Shown: positions 24,982-31,906 of the stretch, piece by piece
Layout of the letters: each line of letters opens with the position of its first letter
Numbering within the stretch: position 1 is the first letter of the stretch
Source: LBZV01 sp000993855
Lineage (GTDB): Bacteria > Patescibacteriota > Microgenomatia > Curtissbacterales > GWA2-41-24
DNA: 50,488 nt
NCBI GenBank assembly: GCA_964492425.1
Contig: CAZBKB010000006.1
Coordinates: 1-50,488, forward strand
Direction: 5' to 3'
Made by a program: the position numbers and the translations under genes
Notes under the pieces: generated by a model
The model's input: only the letters and a program-made list of their open reading frames with translations
Told to the model about the DNA's origin: nothing
Databases searched by the model: none

Positions 24982-26274
24982 ATGGCCATGAAAAAAACTC
25001 TCCTTTCTAAGCTGTTTTTTGTCGCTCTTGCATCAATTATTCTTTCTTCCTGCAAGTCATTGCCAATAGGCAATAATGATAAAGAAGTTGTTTTAACATT
25101 TTGGGGATTATGGGAATCTGCAAATGTTAATAACCTAATAATAAACGACTACAAAAAAGATCATCCTAACGTCACTATTACTTATCATATGAAAAATCCG
25201 CAAAAGTATAGAGAATCATTACAATCTCAAATCGCATCTGGCAAAGGCCCAGACATCTTCGTCTTCCACAACACTTGGACAGCGATGCTCGCAAGTGAGC
25301 TTTCAGAACTGCCAACAAGCATTGTTTCCCAAAAAGATATTAAGGAGAATTATTTTCCTGTGATTTTTGAGGACTTGAGAAACACAGGCAAAAAATTTAT
25401 TGGTTTGCCAACAGGTATAGATGGTTTAGGTTTATATTGGAATGAAGATATCTTTAGAGCAGCAGGCATAGCATCCCCACCTACAACCTGGCAAGAACTT
25501 TCTCAAACTGCAGCAAAACTTACTGTAAAAGGACCAGATGGCAATATCAGAACAGCTGGGATTGCAATAGGTACAGCCTCTAATGTTGATCACTATTCAG
25601 ACATCCTTGGCATCATGATTCTTCAAAACAATGGGGACATTAAGAATCCAACTGATCAAAGATCATCAGATACACTCGAATATTACACTAGGTTCGCAAA
25701 AGGTGATAATCGTGTTTGGGATGAATCTCAGCCTTCATCAACTATTGCATTTATTGGTGGTAATCTTGCTATGTATTTCGGTCCTAGTTGGAGAGCTGCA
25801 GAAATTAAAGAGGCAAACCCTACACTTAATTTTAAAATTGCTCCTATTCCACAATTAGATGAAAATAAAACTACATGGGCGAGCTATTGGGCACTGGGTG
25901 TATCATCAAAATCTGCAAATCAAGAAGAAGCATGGAAGTTTATTAAATATTTGCAGGAAGATCAGACTCTTATAAAATTCTACGATGAAGCCAGAAAATC
26001 ACCTGGCAGAATTTTTGGTGAAATTTATCCGAAACTTTCGCTTGCAAAAACACTGTCATCAGATGCATTCGTAGGATCCTACGTTACCGACGCTCCCTAT
26101 ATGAAATCATTTCCTATGGCATCGCGTACATTCGACGAGGGAATAAATGACCAGATAATAAAGGCTTATGAAGACGCCATAAATAAGAATTTATCGGGAA
26201 GATCTGCTGCAGACTCACTTAAAACTACGGCAACCAATGTCACGAACATTCTCAAAAAATACAACTTTCAGTAA
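24982..26274 (+). CDS. Extracellular solute-binding lipoprotein (family 1, sugar-type)
   Basis: 430 residues (428 if the second ATG at 24988 is used). The signal peptide ends in the lipobox LSSC with the lipidated Cys at residue 24. The rest is a two-lobed ABC binding protein of the maltose/sn-glycerol-3-phosphate class: VVLTFWGLWE near the start, KGPDIFVFH, GLPTGIDGLGLYWNED, then AMYFGPSWR. It should capture a sugar or oligosaccharide outside the membrane. Oddity: no permease or ATPase gene is nearby, so it either serves a transporter encoded elsewhere or acts as a free-standing binding protein. Confidence 0.88.
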   Translation: MAMKKTLLSKLFFVALASIILSSCKSLPIGNNDKEVVLTFWGLWESANVNNLIINDYKKDHPNVTITYHMKNPQKYRESLQSQIASGKGPDIFVFHNTWTAMLASELSELPTSIVSQKDIKENYFPVIFEDLRNTGKKFIGLPTGIDGLGLYWNEDIFRAAGIASPPTTWQELSQTAAKLTVKGPDGNIRTAGIAIGTASNVDHYSDILGIMILQNNGDIKNPTDQRSSDTLEYYTRFAKGDNRVWDESQPSSTIAFIGGNLAMYFGPSWRAAEIKEANPTLNFKIAPIPQLDENKTTWASYWALGVSSKSANQEEAWKFIKYLQEDQTLIKFYDEARKSPGRIFGEIYPKLSLAKTLSSDAFVGSYVTDAPYMKSFPMASRTFDEGINDQIIKAYEDAINKNLSGRSAADSLKTTATNVTNILKKYNFQ

Positions 26275-26308
26275 GTTCACACTTATTTACTCTTAGCCTT
26301 CTCTGTTA

Positions 26309-26314
26309 TATATT
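26309..26314 (+). promoter_or_regulatory. Possible -10 of the nucleotidyltransferase gene
   Basis: TATATT ending 6 bp before the ATG at 26321, with TTTACT 17 bp upstream (26286-26291). The transcript would be essentially leaderless. Confidence 0.4.
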
Positions 26315-26320
26315 TCTCCC

Positions 26321-27199
26321 ATGAATATTAAGCAGTCAATTTTAGCTGCACTTGCATACCACGATATTTTTGATTACCCGTTATATGAAGAAGAGATAAA
26401 ATTGTATCTCACCTCACCCCTAAAGAGTACAAGAAGTTTTAACAGTGCTCTCAAGCAACTCATAAAAGAAAACAAGATTGGAAACGCTAAAAAGTTATAT
26501 TTTCTTCACGGCAAGCAAAAAAACGTCTTAATGCGATGTAAAAGAAAGATTTATTCAAACCTAAAACGTTCGCGAGCAGAATTATTTTTGACAATTATTA
26601 AGCGAGTTCCAGGTGTGAAATTAGTGGCAATAACAGGTGCTCTAGCAATGAAAAATAGCACAAAAAATGACGATATAGACCTTCTTATAGTAACTTCTCA
26701 AAATAAACTGTGGACAACAAGATTTATTCTGAACATAGCACTATTTCCATTTAAAAGATCGCCAAAGTCAAAAAAGCAAAATAACAAAGCTTGTCTAAAC
26801 ATATTTATTGATGAGTCAAATTTAACGATACCAGATCAAAATCTTTACATTGCGCACGAAATTGCACAAATGAAACCAATTTGGGATCGCGGCAATACTT
26901 ATCAAAAATTCATACGATCAAATATATGGGTAAGACAGTATTTGCCGAATTGGAAACCAGAGGCGAGAGGCGAAATATTAGCTAGGAAACACATTTTTAA
27001 ACTAATTTATTACATGTTACATGTCACTTGTTACTTGTTACCTCTGGAAAAATTTACAAAATCTTTCCAGCTATCCTATATGCGCACAAAGATCACAATC
27101 GAAAAAATAACAGATACACAGCTCTTTTTCCACCCAAAAAAGACACAAACAATTATTCTAAAAAAATATAAAATAAAATTGAAATCAATAATATATTGA
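26321..27199 (+). CDS. Nucleotidyltransferase-fold protein with winged-helix N-terminus
   Basis: 292 residues. Residues 1-65 look like a winged helix (AALAYHDIFDYPLYEEEIK). Residues 105-124, TGALAMKNSTKNDDIDLLIV, match the polymerase-beta-type nucleotidyltransferase motif with Asp118 and Asp120 as metal ligands, and a third acid could come from NIFID near 157. Target unknown. It could be a MNT-type enzyme or a remnant. Near the C-terminus the gene contains a 7-bp tandem array (27010-27044), read as YMLHVTCYLLP. Its stop codon overlaps the -35 box of the pyrG promoter. Confidence 0.65.
   Translation: MNIKQSILAALAYHDIFDYPLYEEEIKLYLTSPLKSTRSFNSALKQLIKENKIGNAKKLYFLHGKQKNVLMRCKRKIYSNLKRSRAELFLTIIKRVPGVKLVAITGALAMKNSTKNDDIDLLIVTSQNKLWTTRFILNIALFPFKRSPKSKKQNNKACLNIFIDESNLTIPDQNLYIAHEIAQMKPIWDRGNTYQKFIRSNIWVRQYLPNWKPEARGEILARKHIFKLIYYMLHVTCYLLPLEKFTKSFQLSYMRTKITIEKITDTQLFFHPKKTQTIILKKYKIKLKSIIY
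27010..27044. repeat. Heptamer array, unit TTACATG/TTACTTG, inside a gene
   Basis: TTACATG twice, then TCACTTG, TTACTTG and TTACCTC, all in 7-bp register, in the 3' part of the nucleotidyltransferase-like gene. Confidence 0.85.
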
Positions 27200-27225
27200 C
27201 AAAAATCATTAATTTTTGAGATAAT
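27196..27225 (+). promoter_or_regulatory. Promoter of pyrG
   Basis: TTGACA (27196-27201), an 18-bp spacer, then GATAAT (27220-27225). Initiation is expected near 27232, where the transcript would begin GGGCUC, the same initial sequence as Bacillus subtilis pyrG. The 7-bp inverted repeat CAAAAAT-CATTA-ATTTTTG fills the spacer. Confidence 0.65.
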
Positions 27226-27231
27226 CCAAGC

Positions 27232-27294
27232 GGGCTCGAAATATATTTCGGGAATGTCCTCTGAAACCATTTAGGTGAAGGAGGATTTTTATTT
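27232..27294 (+). promoter_or_regulatory. Structured pyrG leader with sequestered ribosome binding site
   Basis: About 63 nt. GGGCTC lies at the predicted 5' end. It is followed by a perfect palindrome, CGAAATATATTTCG (27237-27250), a pyrimidine tract TCCTCT (27257-27262), and a strong ribosome binding site AAGGAGG (27278-27284). TCCTC can pair with GAGGA (27281-27285) and hide the ribosome binding site; 5' poly-G made by reiterative initiation could pair with the same tract and free it. The mechanism is inference. Confidence 0.5.
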
Positions 27295-28917
27295 TTGAAT
27301 ACTAAAGTAATTTTTGTATCTGGTGGTGTAATATCTGGAATAGGAAAGGGTGTAGCAACCTCCTCAATAGCTCTTCTTTTGAAATCTCGGGGCTTTCGGG
27401 TAACGGCCATAAAAGCCGATCCGTACCTAAATGTCGATGCTGGAACTCTCAATCCAATTGAGCATGGAGAAGTATTTATTCTTGATGACGGAATGGAATG
27501 TGACCAAGATTTAGGTAATTACGAGAGGTTTTTGGATCAAAGTCTCAACGCTTCAAACTACATGACAACCGGACAGGTTTTCAAAACTATTATAGAAAGA
27601 GAACGTGCTCTCGGTTACGAAGGTAAAACTGTAGAATTTTTTCAGGATCCTCCGCGCGAAATTATTGCAAGGATTGAGAATTGTGCAAAAGTTAATAACG
27701 CTGAAATTATCCTCTTTGAAATAGGTGGAACAGTAGGTGAGTATCAAAATCTTTTATTTCTGGAGGCAAATCGTTTAATGAAGCTTCAAAATCCAAACGA
27801 TGTGTTGCACATCCATTTAACTTATCTTCCGATTCCATCATCAATAGGGGAAATGAAAAGTAAGCCTGCACAGATGTCTATCCAACAGCTCGCACAAGCC
27901 GGTATACACGCGGATTTTGTTCTTGCAAGATCACAAGTTGCAGTAGACGAAAAAAGAAAAGGTAAAATAGCAATTGCTTGCGGAATTGAGCCGGAAGGTA
28001 TTATCTCCGCACCTGATGTTGAAAGCATTTATCAAGTTCCGCTAAATTTTGAAAACCAAAAACTATCAGACAAAATTCTCGCTAAGCTAATTGTTAAACC
28101 AAGAACAAGTGATCTTACCGATTGGAAAATAATGGTCAATAGAACCCTGACTGCCAAAAAGGCAGTCAAGATAGCCATGGTAGGTAAATACTTCACGACA
28201 GGTGATTTTACCTTATCAGATGCTTACCTTTCCGTCATTGAATCGATCCGCCATGCGGCTTCACAATTCGATACCAAAGCTAAATTGGCTTGGATAGATT
28301 CAACGCAAATTGAAAAAGAAGGTGTAAAAATTCTGGCAGGTTTCGACGGCATCGTTGTTCCTGGCGGTTATGGATCACGCGCCGTAGAAGGAATAATCAC
28401 AGCCATCAAATTTGCCCGTGAAGCAAAAATCCCTTATTTCGGTTTGTGCTACGGCATGCAACAGGCAGTGGTTGAATTTGCAAGAAATGTTTGCAATATG
28501 AAAGATGCCAATACCACAGAAATTAATCCCAAGACAAAACATCCAATAATCCATGTCATGGAAGCACAAAAGGATCTTGTTAAATATCATAACCTTGGTG
28601 GAACACAAAGATTGGGTGCCTGGGAATGGAAGGCCAGAAAAGGCACTAATTTTGAAAAAGCTTATAAAGCAACAACAGGCTCAGAGCGTCATCGACACCG
28701 CTATGAGTTTAATAATGAGTATAGAAAAACTCTGGAAGATAAAGGATTGATAATTTCTGCCACTACCAAAGATGATGATCTTGTAGAAGCTATTGAATTA
28801 AAAGACCACCCGTTTTTTATAGGTGTTCAGTTTCATCCCGAATTAAAATCCCGCCCGCTTCACTCCCATCCTTTATATATGGCTTTCATGGAAGCTGTTG
28901 CCAAGACAAAAAGATAA
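27295..28917 (+). CDS. pyrG: CTP synthase
   Basis: 540 residues from a TTG start placed 10 bp after a strong AAGGAGG. The N-terminal synthase domain has the P-loop VSGGVISGIGKGVATSS, and the C-terminal glutaminase domain has the nucleophile Cys in FGLCYGMQ and the His/Glu pair in FHPE. It makes CTP from UTP, ATP and glutamine, an essential step even in a reduced genome that imports nucleosides. Length is normal for the family. The leader suggests regulation by CTP. The 3' end overlaps only an unlikely TTG start of the following gene. Confidence 0.97.
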   Translation: MNTKVIFVSGGVISGIGKGVATSSIALLLKSRGFRVTAIKADPYLNVDAGTLNPIEHGEVFILDDGMECDQDLGNYERFLDQSLNASNYMTTGQVFKTIIERERALGYEGKTVEFFQDPPREIIARIENCAKVNNAEIILFEIGGTVGEYQNLLFLEANRLMKLQNPNDVLHIHLTYLPIPSSIGEMKSKPAQMSIQQLAQAGIHADFVLARSQVAVDEKRKGKIAIACGIEPEGIISAPDVESIYQVPLNFENQKLSDKILAKLIVKPRTSDLTDWKIMVNRTLTAKKAVKIAMVGKYFTTGDFTLSDAYLSVIESIRHAASQFDTKAKLAWIDSTQIEKEGVKILAGFDGIVVPGGYGSRAVEGIITAIKFAREAKIPYFGLCYGMQQAVVEFARNVCNMKDANTTEINPKTKHPIIHVMEAQKDLVKYHNLGGTQRLGAWEWKARKGTNFEKAYKATTGSERHRHRYEFNNEYRKTLEDKGLIISATTKDDDLVEAIELKDHPFFIGVQFHPELKSRPLHSHPLYMAFMEAVAKTKR

Positions 28918-28951
28918 TTTTCTGGTATCATTTGCGCGTTTGGTAAAAAAA

Positions 28952-30208
28952 ATGGTAGAAGCGCACATCAAAAACCAAGACCCTAGAGGCGAACGTCGCT
29001 TTACTGCCGAGGCGGAATCCAGAAAAGTCGAGATTACCGAATTCGGTCCGGCAACCCTTGCCAGCGTTGCCTGTGGCACAAGAGTTACAAACGATGATCT
29101 GCTTTATGAATTCAAAGTACGCACAAATGCCAACCCAGAGGATGTCAAAAATGCCGAAAAACTTCTGGAAGCGACAGGATTTACAGTAAGACGTGCTTCA
29201 TGGGAACTCACCCAAAACTATGCACAAATCATAGAAAGAACAACCCAAATCGGAGCTCATCTTGTAACTTCTCTCATGGAAAAACAAGGCTGGGATGCGG
29301 TAAACGTACTGCTGGACACCTCCGCTTCTCTGCCTGAAGATATCGGTAAAAAAGTGATAGAACGGGCTGGTCTTGATCCGGAAACTACGGCTTCAAAACC
29401 GTATCGCGTTGCTTGCGCAGGTGCAATTGCAGCGGTCGTCGATACTCTGGCAGACCCCGGAGTGAAGGACAAACATGTGATTGTTTTAGCTCTGGAACCG
29501 TTAAGCCATCACGTTAAACCCATCCAGTGCACTTTAGTGGATTCGGCCTTAAGTCTGCCGGCCATTTTTGGTGATGACTTTGCGGCCATTGCCTTCAATA
29601 CATCGGATTTTGAGGTGGTAGCACCCAGAATGCATATTATCTACGACGAAGCACCCATCCGCTTTTATCCCGATTATTCGCTGATACCAACAGACGAAAG
29701 CGCTATCCCGGCTCACTACACATTTGATGACGGCAGAAGGGGGGATTCAACAACAAAAACAGGCAGGGAAATCAGTTCAATCACCAGAAACGGTGTTTTT
29801 CTCGATATCCAAAGACCAGAAAATGGCATGCCTTCGTCGATGAATGGAAAGGGAACTTACAGATTTTTTGTTCCCGAAACAATTGCAGTTATAAGAGATG
29901 TTGTTGAAAGAGCACAAGCACAGGGCATAAATGTAGAACAAGCAGTTATGCACCAACCAAGCAAAAGGGTAAACGAGGGTTTCCAGCGGCAGGCCGAAGG
30001 AATAGACAGCCTCAAAGGTTTACTGATACCGGACTTCCTTCTTGGAGAAATCGAACGTTCTAACAGCAGTTCAGGCACCTCTTTGGTTATTTGGCAGCAT
30101 TTGGCAAGAGAAGGTCAGCTCGACCCAAACAAGCCACTTCTTATCTGTGCCCCCGGTATCGGCTCTGCAATCTCAGCAGGTGTTATTATGCCAAAGTCTG
30201 CTAAATAA
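28952..30208 (+). CDS. KAS III (FabH)-like thiolase-fold enzyme
   Basis: 418 residues from the ATG at 28952, 34 bp after pyrG. The thiolase fold is visible: Cys155 in VACAGAIAAVV, a second-half strand and loop AIFGDDFAAIAF, His334 in MHQPSKRV, Asn371 in RSNSSSGTSL and a terminal GIGSAISAGV loop. These match the Cys-His-Asn triad of ketoacyl-ACP synthase III, which condenses an acyl starter with malonyl-ACP. Spacing is larger than in E. coli FabH (179 against 132 between Cys and His), so HMG-CoA-synthase-like or alkyl-ketone-forming relatives are possible. No other fatty-acid gene is in the window. Substrate unknown. Confidence 0.75.
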   Translation: MVEAHIKNQDPRGERRFTAEAESRKVEITEFGPATLASVACGTRVTNDDLLYEFKVRTNANPEDVKNAEKLLEATGFTVRRASWELTQNYAQIIERTTQIGAHLVTSLMEKQGWDAVNVLLDTSASLPEDIGKKVIERAGLDPETTASKPYRVACAGAIAAVVDTLADPGVKDKHVIVLALEPLSHHVKPIQCTLVDSALSLPAIFGDDFAAIAFNTSDFEVVAPRMHIIYDEAPIRFYPDYSLIPTDESAIPAHYTFDDGRRGDSTTKTGREISSITRNGVFLDIQRPENGMPSSMNGKGTYRFFVPETIAVIRDVVERAQAQGINVEQAVMHQPSKRVNEGFQRQAEGIDSLKGLLIPDFLLGEIERSNSSSGTSLVIWQHLAREGQLDPNKPLLICAPGIGSAISAGVIMPKSAK

Positions 30209-30214
30209 AATCGC

Positions 30215-30243
30215 TGTAGTGGTTCTGCATAACAGCAACTACA
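30215..30243. terminator. Hairpin after the KAS III-like gene
   Basis: TGTAGT (30215-30220) pairs with ACTACA (30238-30243), and CTG/CAG pairs inside. An A-run follows instead of a T-run, so on the plus strand this is a weak terminator candidate. Confidence 0.35.
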
Positions 30244-30299
30244 AAAAAGCAAGTCTCTTCTATTGAAAATGTTTTGACCATAAACTAAAATGGTCGAAA

Positions 30300-30545
30300 A
30301 TGGTCGAGAGAGCCAACTCAAAATCAGTATCACCTGAAGCAGTCGATCTAGAGTCTGATCCTGATGTTGTTTGGGCATTGAGCCAACCAACAGAGCTTGA
30401 TCGTTTTGCCGGTAAATGGATTGCCATAGAAAATCAAAAGGTCTTGAGTGTCTCTGGCAAAGTCAGTGATTCGTTCCGTAAGGCCCTGCAAGCTGGTGCT
30501 AAAGAACCGTTTTTGTACTGGGTACCCCACCATGGTCACCCTTGA
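30300..30545 (+). CDS. Small DUF5678-like protein
   Basis: 81 residues. Residues 25-76 fit the DUF5678 pattern of a small alpha/beta domain: hydrophobic start, RFAGKWIAIENQKVLSVSG, a helix, then PFLYWVP. Function is unknown. The ATG lies in a short repeat in which ATGGTCGA occurs twice (30290 and 30300); the first ATG is out of frame. No clear ribosome binding site. It starts a run of three small genes that follow the KAS III-like enzyme. Confidence 0.6.
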   Translation: MVERANSKSVSPEAVDLESDPDVVWALSQPTELDRFAGKWIAIENQKVLSVSGKVSDSFRKALQAGAKEPFLYWVPHHGHP

Positions 30546-30579
30546 CATTAGACTCATAGCAAACTAAACTACGCGCTTA

Positions 30580-31014
30580 ATGACTCTAGAAAGAGTAGTC
30601 GAGTTTATTGAAGGAGACATTGTAAATCTTCCCAAAGATCATCCTGACAGGTCTATTCTCGATGCACACCTGACGCTTATGTCTACCCAATTAGCAGAGA
30701 GAAAGAAGCAGGCTGGCGGCGAAATTGCTCTCGGTTTTGAAAGACAAGAAGGGGAGAGCAGATCAGCTTATTTAAGAAGAAAGTACCAAAAGTTAAATTC
30801 TGAAACTCATGATATCCCGCTAGAAAGATTTACGGATCAAACTATTGGCGCAAAGGGAGCCCCAATAAGAACCGTGTACAAATTTTTGAGTTGGTACCTT
30901 TATACAGGTATGCCTATGCACGAACATGAAAAAGCTTATGCCTTTAGTAAGAGCAATAACAGACATAATTACTCAAAAGGAGCGGTACATCATAAACATG
31001 TTGGACTTAACTGA
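30580..31014 (+). CDS. Small hypothetical protein
   Basis: 144 residues, hydrophilic, mostly helical, rich in His and Lys near the C-terminus (NNRHNYSKGAVHHKH). No signal peptide, transmembrane helix or recognised domain. It overlaps the start of the next gene by 17 bp, which suggests co-translation with the alpha-CTD-like protein. I cannot assign a function. Confidence 0.55.
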   Translation: MTLERVVEFIEGDIVNLPKDHPDRSILDAHLTLMSTQLAERKKQAGGEIALGFERQEGESRSAYLRRKYQKLNSETHDIPLERFTDQTIGAKGAPIRTVYKFLSWYLYTGMPMHEHEKAYAFSKSNNRHNYSKGAVHHKHVGLN

Positions 31015-31327
31015 TGCAGAGAAAATCCCAATAAGTGTTCTCTCCTTGTCAACCCGTGCAAGGAATTGTATAAGAAGGTCAACTGGCAATTATCGCAACA
31101 GTTTAGATGCCTATCCTTTTAACACAAGCCACGTTTTCTATGCCCTCAGCACAAATTTGCCCTCAGTAGAAGAGGCAGGAACTCTGGCGATGAGAACAAG
31201 AGATGAGCTTTTGAGCATGCGCAATTTAGGTGAAAAAAGTGTTCAGGAAATTGAAGAAAAGCTCGCAGAACTAGGCCTTTCACTTGCAACGCCGGAAAAT
31301 AGTCAACATTTTGACCCTTCGATTTAA
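30998..31327 (+). CDS. Freestanding RNA polymerase alpha C-terminal-domain-like protein
   Basis: 109 residues from the ATG at 30998; an upstream in-frame ATG at 30926 is possible. The sequence IPISVLSLSTRARNCIRR followed by LLSMRNLGEKSVQEIEEKLAELGLSL matches the RpoA C-terminal domain, including the helix-hairpin-helix (RNLG-x-KS). In RpoA this domain binds UP elements and activators. Here it stands alone, without the polymerase-assembly domain, and has an insertion between the two halves. It could compete with or mimic the polymerase domain, or be a DNA-binding protein. It overlaps the upstream unknown gene by 17 bp. Confidence 0.75.
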   Translation: MLDLTDAEKIPISVLSLSTRARNCIRRSTGNYRNSLDAYPFNTSHVFYALSTNLPSVEEAGTLAMRTRDELLSMRNLGEKSVQEIEEKLAELGLSLATPENSQHFDPSI

Positions 31328-31360
31328 CTTAGGGTCTCTAGCCTCACACAAGTATGGGGC

Positions 31361-31388
31361 TTGACAAACAAAAAAAGTTTGATATCAT
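31361..31388 (+). promoter_or_regulatory. Promoter of groES-groEL
   Basis: A perfect TTGACA (31361-31366), a 16-bp spacer and TATCAT (31383-31388). A CIRCE-like element follows at once. Confidence 0.65.
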
Positions 31389-31389
31389 A

Positions 31390-31416
31390 TTAGCAGTCAC
31401 ATTCCGTAACTGCTTG
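31390..31416 (+). promoter_or_regulatory. Degenerate CIRCE operator (HrcA-type)
   Basis: TTAGCAGTC, nine bases, then AACTGCTTG. CIRCE is TTAGCACTC-N9-GAGTGCTAA; the left arm matches 8 of 9, the right arm 5 of 9, and the spacer is exactly 9. The inner arms AGCAGT/ACTGCT are perfectly symmetric, so a repressor dimer could bind. Located just after the -10 of groES. Confidence 0.5.
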
Positions 31417-31419
31417 TTT

Positions 31420-31440
31420 ACACTGAGTAGAACGAAGTGT
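31420..31440. repeat. Hairpin with CTGAGTAGAACGAAG core
   Basis: ACACT-GAGTAGAACGA-AGTGT. The core resembles CTGAGCAAGATCGAAG at 19095-19110, each flanked by its own complementary arms. Confidence 0.55.
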
Positions 31441-31466
31441 GACTTTTGCTCTAAACTGTCCCGATT

Positions 31467-31500
31467 AGCAATAAACAATAAACGATTAACAATTAACATG
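31467..31500. repeat. Heptamer array ending at the groES start codon
   Basis: AGCAATA, AACAATA, AACGATT, AACAATT in register, followed by AACATG, which contains the groES ATG. It replaces a ribosome binding site. Confidence 0.75.
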
Positions 31501-31782
31501 ATAAAGCCACTAGCCGGATACGTTTTAATAGAACCTGCTCCTAAAGAAACTAAAACTGCCTCTGGAATTGTCCTTCCGGAATCTGCCGAAGAAAAACCCC
31601 AAGAAGGAAAAGTTTTAGCTTGCGGGCCCGACGCCACGGAAGAAGGCAAAACCATCAAATGCCCGGTCAAAGTGGGAGATAAGGTTGTTTACAAAAAATG
31701 GGGCGGTAATGAAATCAAGGTTGAAGGCAAGGAACTACTTTTGATCAAATTCGACGATTTAATGGCAATAGTTGCAAAGTAA
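31498..31782 (+). CDS. groES: Co-chaperonin GroES
   Basis: 94 residues starting MIKPLAGYVLIEPAPKETKT. The mobile loop (TKTASGIVLPESAEEKPQEG) and the C-terminal strand VEGKELLLIKFDDLMAIV are characteristic. It forms the seven-fold lid of the GroEL chamber. The ATG is chosen because the family starts here; an upstream extension would add unrelated residues. There is no Shine-Dalgarno sequence, and a 7-bp repeat array runs into the ATG. groEL follows after 124 bp. Confidence 0.95.
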   Translation: MIKPLAGYVLIEPAPKETKTASGIVLPESAEEKPQEGKVLACGPDATEEGKTIKCPVKVGDKVVYKKWGGNEIKVEGKELLLIKFDDLMAIVAK

Positions 31783-31824
31783 GTCAAAATGCAAAAATCA
31801 AAAGTCAAAATTACAAATCAAAAA
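31783..31824. repeat. Heptamer array, unit GTCAAAA
   Basis: GTCAAAA, TGCAAAA, ATCAAAA, GTCAAAA, TTACAAA, TCAAAAA directly after the groES stop. It is partly complementary to the array before groEL. Confidence 0.7.
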
Positions 31825-31864
31825 TTAGAACTTTCTAAAATAAAAGCTAACAAAGTTAGCCTCC

Positions 31865-31906
31865 GCAATTTTGAACTTTGCATTTTAAATTTAAAATTTA
31901 ATTGAT
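31865..31906. repeat. Heptamer array ending at the groEL start codon
   Basis: GCAATTT, TGAACTT, TGCATTT, TAAATTT, AAAATTT, AATTGAT in register, then the groEL ATG. The inner part of the groES-groEL spacer also holds the hairpin GCTAAC-AAA-GTTAGC. Confidence 0.7.

Noticed and set aside
27196..27219. Hairpin CAAAAAT-CATTA-ATTTTTG as terminator of the nucleotidyltransferase gene
   Set aside because: It fills the spacer of a good promoter and is AT-only; its symmetry is probably incidental, though an operator cannot be excluded.
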